Assembly: GCF_964204645.1 (NCBI RefSeq)
Contig: NC_134032.1
Location: forward strand, 8,302,275 to 8,366,274
Reading direction: 5' to 3'
Source of the DNA: Tubulanus polymorphus
Taxonomy: Eukaryota > Nemertea > Palaeonemertea > Tubulaniformes > Tubulanidae
Length of the DNA stretch: 64,000 nucleotides
A program made the position numbers and the translations under genes. Positions within the stretch are counted from its first letter, which is position 1; every line of letters begins with the position of its first letter. Below, in pieces: positions 55,227-64,000 of this stretch. The notes beneath the pieces are model-generated. The model was not told where the DNA came from and searched no databases. It was given only the letters and a program-made list of their open reading frames with translations.

Positions 55227-55994
55227 ATGGTGTCCCTGGATCCCTGTCGGTTGAATTAGAACCAGTTTCCTGACCCATTCGAAATACTGGTGTCCAGTTG
55301 AAAAAACAGTGAAATTGAAAGTTTCCTTGAAAATCTCCGATCAATAGACTGTGAAAGTTATCTCTGGAGATAAGATATGCAGAGAAGCCGTGCTTACCTG
55401 GTAATGATTCGATAAAACGTAGAGACGTATCCTAGTATGTTATAGGTAAACTAGTTTATTTAGGATACGAGCTTTTGATACTAATGCATAGTCACTTATT
55501 ACACACAATACAATGATGGACAACAATCCTTTGAGTGTTTCTACACGTGAAGCCTAGTAAACTGAGCAGTCACTTCGTTATTAGAATCAAACACAATTTG
55601 TGTTCTCTTGACTAGTATTTCCAGAACTCAACCTGGTTTACATTGTACGGTCAAGCTCAAATCTCTTTTTTGTTACAAACAAATGGTCAGTAAACTTCAT
55701 GATTTGTAGACCAATCGGCGATAACAATAAGCCTCTGGTCGAAGTTGATACTGACGTTTATGGATTACGAAATCATTGAAGATAGGCAGCTGAAAGCCAG
55801 ACAGACACAGACACATTCGATTGACTCCCGCTGCTAAACAGTGTATGATATTGCACGGAGGGTAGGGCATCTTAACCCTTCAAGGGATTCGAACTCACTA
55901 CGCTAAAGCCATTCCCCAAATCCCTTGACCTCACGAGTCGTTGGAATCGTAACTAGCCGACTAGAATCCGGTCGTACCAAATACAGCGCTTGTA
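55227..55994. other. Intergenic with tRNA-like B box
   Basis: At about 55883-55895 the minus strand reads gagttcgaatccc, a good tRNA B box, without a convincing A box. It is probably SINE-derived. There is nothing else I can support. Confidence 0.35.
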
Positions 55995-56003
55995 ATATTA
56001 GGC

Positions 56004-56179
56004 TCCTGTTGGAATTCTCGGACCAATCAGCGAACGTTTTACTGAACAAGAAAGTATCGATGTATGACGTCATGTGCAAAAGCGCCGGTAACGAAATCAT
56101 GCGTCGTGAGGCCAGGGGGCTGGTGGAAGCGAGTTCGGGGAGCAATACCGGGTCCCAGGCAAGCGAGGAGGGGGGTTAG
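56004..56179 (+). CDS. Possible terminal exon, unknown protein
   Basis: An acceptor-like cgcttgtaatattag (ending 56003) is followed by a frame reading LLEFSDQSANVLLNKKVSMY, then a Ser/Gly/Glu-rich tail ending at TAG 56177-56179. Codon use is more even than in the flanks. I recognise no family, and no upstream exon or poly(A) signal was tied to it. It might be a transposon fragment. Confidence 0.25.
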
Positions 56180-57658
56180 GTGAATAGAACGTTGTGACGA
56201 TATCTACCATGTCGAAAATTACCCGTTTCCAATAGATCTGGCTTCAATAAAATCCCTATTTAGTGCGATCGTACGAACAACACTAATGGAAACTATGAAT
56301 AAAGTCTCCATTTTCAGCCGATAAAATCAAACAGAAATACGTAAGAAAAAATATGCTTCGGTTTCGATCCATTCACCTACTGCTCACCAGACCAGCTCGT
56401 TACCTGCTGCGCTATTGGGTCTATTCAATCGTTATTCAATTCCGGACCGATGTTAGTCTGAATCCGTGATTTACGGTTGAGTTTGACGCTCCGGTAATTT
56501 GTAGTCATTTCGGGATGTATTTTATCAATGGATGACGATTCTTTGCGTTATTCTTGTCGCTGTTTAGACCCGGTAATTACGCGGGATTAATTCATAATAC
56601 ATTACTATTGTTGTGACATAGGCATTTTAATCAATTTAACTACGTATCACTTTCTGCTAATACGCTATCTCAAGCTCGTGGGACAATTCCTGCTGGTTAG
56701 TAATTATAGAATAATTAAAAGCTTTATGTTCAAACCCGGAATTGGATAAGATAAATTTCTAGAATAAATGCACGGTACTCCCGGGGAAAAACGGAGAGGG
56801 AGAGCAACATTGGCGGCATCTACCAGAGCAGAGGCAGCGTACCAAGCAGGGTAAGGGTGATATGATATTGTCAGTTGTCATTTGTTTAAGTTTCCTGCAA
56901 TAGAACCCTTGCATCATCTTATCAACCTGAGATTAGTTGTTGGTTATGTTTGGTCTCTGGTTTCTATATCGCCGTGCAGGACAGGAGGGGAAGTGCATAC
57001 GTCACGAACAAGAACAGCGGCGCTCTCCCACAGCAATTTCGGGCTTCCCCCTCCAGGTCGCACGACACTATACACAAATTACGTCTATAAGCTATTAGTG
57101 GTCAAATCCGAGAGGAGTTTTTGGCTGGAAAGTGGAAAAGAAATAATGATAATAATCAAGAGAATTACAAGAGGGTTTCTGCGAGAGCAGCAGAAACCCT
57201 AATAATCACGAGAATAACATCTGTATCTGGCGAAAGGTAAACATTTTGATGAATGAATATTTTCTATACGTGGAACTGCAACTATTTAATAGGGAATTTG
57301 TACTCTTACTAAAAGAGTAGTCAAAGTCAATAGTAAACACAGAACTTAAAATGTCTATTGGTGTTCTGCACCACGGATGGAACGACACATCTTATTGGTA
57401 TTACTTCGAAAAACGTCACCGACGAAATTTAATCATGGATTTTTCTACATAGTTTAATAGTCAAAATGTATCTTATAATTTATCTGTAAAATACGATATT
57501 CATGTGATAGCCGGCATGAGTAGAGATATGTTGTTTGTCTTGCCTTAGGCAAGGCATTCAAATCCACATTTGTTACTGGACAGACGTAGAACCTTGTATC
57601 GCTGAAGTGCAGATCAGGAACTACAATCTCCACAGGGAGATTAAGATGAAAGTCTATG
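56180..57658. other. Intergenic, nothing recognised
   Basis: No convincing exon, repeat or RNA gene. The frame at 56882-57202 looks compositional. Confidence 0.4.
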
Positions 57659-58662
57659 CTAGTTAAGGTCCGGGGTAATAATAATCTTCGTGGAGCGCCT
57701 ATGAACATGGTCGTCGTCGTCGTTGGAGTTATCATCATAGTCTGGATAGTTTATTGTTAATTTTGCAGTCTGTCACAGTTTGGATCACATCTTCTCAGAT
57801 CTCAGATCATTACTCGTGTTTATTATCTAATAAACACTTAGTCAGGGAGAGAGTTGTAATTAGTCAGATAGACCGTATAAGTCTTGAGGCTTGATCACAA
57901 CCGATCACAACCGATAAGGGCAAACCCTTAAAGAATCAATATTCACTGCGCATCGCATCGAAAGATAGTAAATGTAGTTACGTTCTCCTCAAAACAGGAT
58001 TGCTACCGATAGAAGGCGCAACTTTCTGTATAGTCTGTCTCTACAAATATTAGGACGGTATCAACTGGTCGACCAACACGAAAATGCAACTTTCTGGTGA
58101 TCGTGAATACCGACGAGAACGCAGCGGCTCACGTCTTCAAATTCGTTTCAAACAAGTAACAGCCTGATTGTTGATTTATTCACTAGCAGTTATATTGAAT
58201 GTAATTACCGTAAAGTCCGTTATCTTATTGGTTCAGATTCATAATCGGATATGTCTCAAACCACCCCAAGTATATCCCATTATGAACCATTAGCCCGAAC
58301 GATTGGGTTGCGAAGCACATAATTCGGCGTAACATATCAACAATCAATATCACTGCTACAGGATCACGATTTTTTGCAACCTATATTGAAGAAAATACAT
58401 GATATCGAAATATAATTTTGAAATGAAACATTTTCTCACTTAAATTGATCCCCCACCCCGAATGTAGGCGCGCTAAGGATCGTGTTGATGAGGATGGTAG
58501 TTGGCCCTCATTTGTGTCGATCACTCGGATCAACAAACATATTATTTATTTATATTAATTATGAATTCTTGTGAAATTGTGTATCTTTTCAGTTGTTACT
58601 CACCATCCGCAAATGATGCGGCACTGACCACAATCAATACAATTGTTAATACGCATGAGCAT
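57659..58662 (-). pseudogene. Possible small secreted peptide, frame broken
   Basis: At 58604-58653 one minus-strand frame reads VLTIVLIVVSAASFAD, a signal-peptide core, ending at a GTGAGT donor in phase 1. At 57659-57741 a phase-1 acceptor (aactatccag) opens an exon reading DDNSNDDDDHVHRRSTKIII and ending in TAG, so the two join in frame. However, the ATGs at 58660-58662 and 58654-58656 are in another frame, and a TAA lies just upstream in the signal frame. One missing or extra base would explain this. It may be a pseudogene, a sequencing indel, or chance. Confidence 0.25.
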
Positions 58663-60049
58663 TAATGGCATGAGCAAGTAATTTCATCATCGTCTAGAAT
58701 TTAAATAAAATAGATTAGCAATTAGGAGTTTTGGGAAATTGTTAATTCCGGTTATTTAACAGTTTTTGAGAGGCTGTAAAGGAATAAGTATTTTTGCAGA
58801 TATTTACGAGGTTTGGAGTGATGCTGCTTTAGAATAAACAACTGATGATAGATATAACGCAAAGCACCGATAACGAGTTTTCTGCATTGTTGGTTTGAAT
58901 GCTGTGCTTTGACGCGCAAGTTCGTTAAGATCATAATATATGTAACGGTGGGGGTCAATGAAATAGTCGACCTGGCTTTATTCATCACTTGAGGGATCCG
59001 CTAAAAATGACGATTTGTCCAATTAACGAAAAAGGTGCATCTTGACTTCCTGATTCGTATCACCAGTCTTTGTTCATTAAGAGAACCTGCGTGTAATCAT
59101 GAGATGTGTCCAGTGAATATGCATGTGTCATTGTATATTGTTTCATCGACAATCAATGTTTGATGATGAATTATTAAAACTTGAATATTTCATCACTGGC
59201 TTACCTTTTTCGCTTCTTCCAGCTTATTCAATTTTCGAAATGAAAATATCTCGTTTTCCAGAACAGTCTACGAATTACTAAAACATATGGCAAGCGACAT
59301 TTCATATGCTTCAAGTTCGAAATGAAAATATTCCAATGATTTTACAGCTGAATATTGATTGACACTCATATCGATGTTTTCTGAAACTCGATCCATACGA
59401 TTGATTTCTGCTTTAAAACCCCCTTTTTCCAACATGCTATTCATAGTTTTAAAGCTGAAACTAGATTATGGATTCCCGATGTCAGAATATTAAACCTATT
59501 CAAATTAAAAGCTAACATGAAAATATAGCTGCATACCAGCGGTAACGGGTTAATCCCCTTAAAACCTCTAGGCTTGATATGTAAATCAAATATAGTAGCA
59601 CTAACCTACAGTTAAAAGAATATTTTTGACACTATTAGACTACGCATAACCAAATATCCTTCGAATGGTGAAGCTGTCTTAATTTGAGGTCTTAACTATA
59701 ACACCAATAATCGATCAATTATGGTCAATCAAATGAATCCTTGGCTTCAAACCTGAGACAAACTATATTCTAACGGGGCTCATTTTTCAATCAAGATGGT
59801 AGGTTATTCAGTTATGTTGATCAAGTAACAAACATCGTTAATGGCTATGGACAGCTATATTGTTTTCTATAGCCTCTGACAGCAATAACAGTTCGGAACA
59901 AGGCTCAAATTCTGACTTCTTTTCCGAAGTGGTTTGAATTGAACCCGTGCCCAATCCATTTTCCATAGTGCCACTTTTGAATAGATAGAGTGTAGAATGA
60001 ATATTAATTCGCCTGTTCATTATTTTGTCTGTTATGTACTGCGCTGCCA
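58663..60049. other. Intergenic, nothing recognised
   Basis: AT-rich sequence without exon-like frames, RNA genes or clear repeats. Minus-strand frames at 58752-58988 and 59838-60119 show no coding character. Confidence 0.45.
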
Positions 60050-60350
60050 ACCACGATGATAATTCGATAAGAGAATTCAGTGACCAGACCTTTAAGTGTG
60101 ACAGGTGACTGGTATACATCTATTAGCTCATCGATTCACGATGATAATTTATCCAGTGGAATTTGCTCTCTAACCAGACCCACATGTATTTGCTCATCGA
60201 TTCACGATGATTATTTAACGAGTAGAAATTTCAGTAACCGCATCCTTAAGTGCAACAGGTGACTGGTATACATGTATTTGCTCATCGACTCTCGATGGAT
60301 ATTTAACAAGCAAAAATTTCAGTAACCAGATCGTTAGGTGCTGCAGGTGA
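60050..60350 (+). repeat. Roughly 85-bp tandem repeat, CTCATCGATTCACGATGAT
   Basis: About four diverged units contain ctcatcgattcacgatgata, tatttaacgag..., cagtaaccagat, ttaagtg..acaggtgact and ggtatacatgtatttg. The last two units are included in the direct duplication below. Confidence 0.75.
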
Positions 60351-61202
60351 CTAAATAGTTTTCTGCTGTAATCTATTCAACGACGAACAATAAACTACGT
60401 CTTCAATAGACCATACTCTAGACCATGCCATTTGGTATGGTAATGTACTAGTACTATTCCTTCATTCTTAGTAGAAATCTTAAGCTCAATAAAATAATTC
60501 ATAACCATTTCTTTGAACTAAGGTTATGCAAAATTTTGATTCCAAGCTTATATGAAGTTTGCTGTAACATGCCGTCTTTGGTTTACTCGTAATTGTCGCC
60601 GTGGTTACGAAGTGCAACTATGGTGACTTCTATCACGTTCACAAACTTTCGCAATTCTGTCGTATCGTAAGACTAAATCGGTTTTGATCCTCGAATCGCC
60701 TCCAGGTGTTTTGTAATCATTCGATGGTTTCCTCCATATTCCCGTTCTAATCAACCAATTGTAGTCCGGTAGGTGGGTTCACTGAATCTCCGAACTATAT
60801 CTTTGGTTTCTCCTTCCAGACAGCAGATGGTCCAAATCCCTCATCATATCATAATGTCGTTTGGTGGGGATTGAAACACGCGATATCTGTACTCGATTCA
60901 TTTTGGCCGGTGCTGGCTCTGCACGTAAATAATCAATCGCAATTGCTGGATTTCTTAGTCACAGGAGTTTTGTTCCAGTCCCCGAAACTTGGGAATAGTC
61001 TCTTTCTATTTCTTTGAACCATTGTTCTAATTCGTGGACTTAGTATCTTAAAGCTCCGTCGTTAGTTCTGACATTTCCATAAACGTTCCATATTCTACAT
61101 CTACGTCTAGCAATCGATTTTTTGATCTGTTGAGGTTCAGTCTTATGGGCCTCGTTAAGTAGTACTTTTTCTAAGTATTACCACCGTTTATTAACTTTTA
61201 GT
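60191..61202 (+). repeat. Direct duplication, copy 1
   Basis: The sequence from tgctcatcgattcacgatg to attaacttttagt is repeated at 62989-64000 with a constant offset of 2,798 bp. Differences are very few (for example gatgga/gataga near 60288 and ggccgg/ggctgg near 60906), so identity is above 99 percent. No gene is recognised inside. Confidence 0.95.
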
Positions 61203-62988
61203 AATTAATCGCCAATCTGGTTTTTTAATCCGACTCGATGGGCCAATTAATAATGTTCCGACAAATCCGAATAGAACTATATAAAACTGAATTTTTTCTT
61301 GATGAAATCAGACTTTCATTCTTCCACCAATCAAGTACTTTTTTCACCGAATCAAGTACTTTGATATCTACAAATATTCGGTGGGCCAAAAAATTATCCA
61401 CTAGGTATTATGTGTCCCATGTTCACTTCCCAAGATTTCTGTCACTGCCAACTTGGCCATTCACAATGAACAAATTACATTATTGACAAAGTTCAAGAAT
61501 TCAAAAGACTGATCGCCAAATATTGTCTATTATTGGAATAAATTTGCATAGTTTGATCACTACAAAATATTTCAGTATGGGGAATGATGCATAGTTCAGT
61601 ATATATTTCAGTATGGGGAATGATGCATAGTTCAGTATATATGATAAACTATGCTAAGTTCCCCACACTGAAATATTTAAAGTGATCAAACTATTTTGAA
61701 AACCTGTTAAGTTTTAGAATTATCACAATAATTTCAATATGCAAAATGCCGAATTGCTTATATAGTCAACTCAAATTCTAACCGATGAAAATGATAGCTG
61801 GCTTCATCACTCGCATTTGTGATGTTATGAATGTGGCCAGTGCCATTTCATTTGCAGATGATGAGTCATATTTCTTATATTGACCCGTGTTGAACTTACG
61901 ACATCATAGCATTGAATATCTTAATTGTGAGGTTCCGGGCGGATCATACAGCAGGTGTGTGTTATTTTACTTAACAAGATGTCAGCACAATTGAAAAGGT
62001 GTATATCCATGGTTTCTAGCTCGATTGCTGATAATCATGACATATCGTTTAACGGATTTGTTTTGTAAAATGTGTTTAAAATCGAGTGTATAGTAACGTA
62101 TCAAGATATCTGACGAAAATGCGATTTATTGTGATATAAGATATTAACACTACTGGACAAGGTTTCGAATTGAATGATTATCTTTCAAAGTAGTAATCCT
62201 ATATTCACTCCAAGACGGAGCCTCATCCCTTTGCCACATACTTATAACTAGCAGGTAGGTAGGCCTAAGTGAACGCCACTCTTCTTTACTGGGCATGGCA
62301 CATTTTTTTGTCAGGATCAACATAAAAATGAATTCTTATGATATTTTCATATTTCAGAATGTCTAGTTGGGGTCAGTGTCATAATACCTGGTCATATCAT
62401 TTATAGCAAAATGAGAACGCGACCAGTCACTCATTGTAGATTACAAAACTAATGAACGAATGATATTGAATTTATTACCTAAGATTTCAAGTTGCATTGC
62501 ACTTCGCATAGCCTATCTTCTCTTAGAATTATGCTCTACGGCCGAAAATGGCAAACTATGATCACAGCATCTAGAACAACCTAGATTGACACAGAAGATT
62601 GTTGATAAATTAGTTAGGTAGAACAGAATACGGCTCTAGTTCTGGAGTTATTTTAGTGCTTGTCCGCTTTCCGTACTTTATTTAATTCTAACTTTCCGAT
62701 TGGATTTATCATTTTATCTTATTTACTTAATTCATATTTCATACAATAAGAATTTCATGAAATACGACTGCATTGTGTTCTGAGTAACATCTGAGGATTG
62801 ATTTTCACTTAACGATCAACAGTAAGTCCCCAATGAAGAATGAATAGCCGACTTCATTGATGTATGTGGAAATTTCATTCATGCTAAATGAAAGCGTATT
62901 TGTGCGCATAGCCACGCCTTGCAGTGCCTCTGCACTTCCCGCTGAACGCAGAAAGTTGTTTCTCGTGGAATCATGAATTTTACTCGGA
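61203..62988. other. Unique spacer between the direct copies
   Basis: Holds the MITE at 61549-61693 and otherwise AT-rich sequence with no gene I can support. Confidence 0.5.
61549..61693. mobile_element. Small MITE with internal 42-bp duplication
   Basis: The ends tagtttgatcact and agtgatcaaacta are inverted, followed inward by atatttcagtatggggaa / ttccccacactgaaatattt. Inside, tcagtatggggaatgatgca plus tagttcagtatatat is duplicated in tandem. Confidence 0.75.
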
Positions 62989-64000
62989 TGCTCATCGATT
63001 CACGATGATTATTTAACGAGTAGAAATTTCAGTAACCGCATCCTTAAGTGCAACAGGTGACTGGTATACATGTATTTGCTCATCGACTCTCGATAGATAT
63101 TTAACAAGCAAAAATTTCAGTAACCAGATCGTTAGGTGCTGCAGGTGACTAAATAGTTTTCTGCTGTAATCTATTCAACGACGAACAATAAACTACGTCT
63201 TCAATAGACCATACTCTAGACCATGCCATTTGGTATGGTAATGTACTAGTACTATTCCTTCATTCTTAGTAGAAATCTTAAGCTCAATAAAATAATTCAT
63301 AACCATTTCTTTGAACTAAGGTTATGCAAAATTTTGATTCCAAGCTTATATGAAGTTTGCTGTAACATGCCGTCTTTGGTTTACTCGTAATTGTCGCCGT
63401 GGTTACGAAGTGCAACTATGGTGACTTCTATCACGTTCACAAACTTTCGCAATTCTGTCGTATCGTAAGACTAAATCGGTTTTGATCCTCGAATCGCCTC
63501 CAGGTGTTTTGTAATCATTCGATGGTTTCCTCCATATTCCCGTTCTAATCAACCAATTGTAGTCCGGTAGGTGGGTTCACTGAATCTCCGAACTATATCT
63601 TTGGTTTCTCCTTCCAGACAGCAGATGGTCCAAATCCCTCATCATATCATAATGTCGTTTGGTGGGGATTGAAACACGCGATATCTGTACTCGATTCATT
63701 TTGGCTGGTGCTGGCTCTGCACGTAAATAATCAATCGCAATTGCTGGATTTCTTAGTCACAGGAGTTTTGTTCCAGTCCCCGAAACTTGGGAATAGTCTC
63801 TTTCTATTTCTTTGAACCATTGTTCTAATTCGTGGACTTAGTATCTTAAAGCTCCGTCGTTAGTTCTGACATTTCCATAAACGTTCCATATTCTACATCT
63901 ACGTCTAGCAATCGATTTTTTGATCTGTTGAGGTTCAGTCTTATGGGCCTCGTTAAGTAGTACTTTTTCTAAGTATTACCACCGTTTATTAACTTTTAGT
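62989..64000 (+). repeat. Direct duplication, copy 2, cut by the window end
   Basis: Matches 60191-61202 to the last base of the window, so the duplicated unit may be longer than 1,012 bp. With a 2,798-bp offset it could be one step of a larger tandem duplication. Confidence 0.95.

Overview
This window reads as nuclear DNA of a marine-type bilaterian invertebrate, not bacterial. It has many small exons with GT..AG introns, AT-rich introns full of foldback elements and MITEs, and conserved animal genes. A DRC1 gene implies a ciliated animal. A PRDM15-type gene, which I recall as missing from flies and nematodes, makes a lophotrochozoan or invertebrate deuterostome more likely than an ecdysozoan. 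I cannot name the species.

Layout. 1-5.6 kb is repeat-rich with no firm gene. 5.6-18.0 kb (+) is an unrecognised nuclear-type gene. Two shared 5' exons end at a phase-1 donor (7750), followed by three separate 3' cassettes that each start with a phase-1 acceptor and end in their own stop: a G2E3-like/zinc-knuckle module, a two-finger C2H2 module and a module I do not recognise. All three joins stay in frame (410, 384 and 385 aa), as in lola- or mod(mdg4)-type loci. A 70-bp minisatellite follows the C2H2 cassette and is built from that exon's end plus a GTGAGT donor. 18.6-30.1 kb (+) is a complete 17-exon DRC1 gene (nexin-dynein regulatory complex, 767 aa) with a possible RFX X-box upstream. 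32.6-33.8 kb (-) is a single-exon DHHC palmitoyltransferase with a repetitive loop. It shares a roughly 1-kb head-to-head promoter region, with a duplicated ETS-type motif, with a PRDM15-like gene at 34.8-45.7 kb (+; 8 coding exons, 1,499 aa, 23 zinc fingers). 48.0-50.1 kb (-) is a six-exon secreted protein, possibly ependymin-related, with TATA box and poly(A) signal. From 50.3 kb to the end I see mainly repeats, transposon remnants and a more than 1-kb direct duplication running off the window edge, plus weak hints of small genes.

The genes do not form a pathway. What ties the window together is repeat biology: TTAA-flanked piggyBac-like MITEs, a hAT derivative carrying a BED-like finger, foldback elements, inverted transposon copies, and two separate tandem arrays seeded from an exon-intron boundary.
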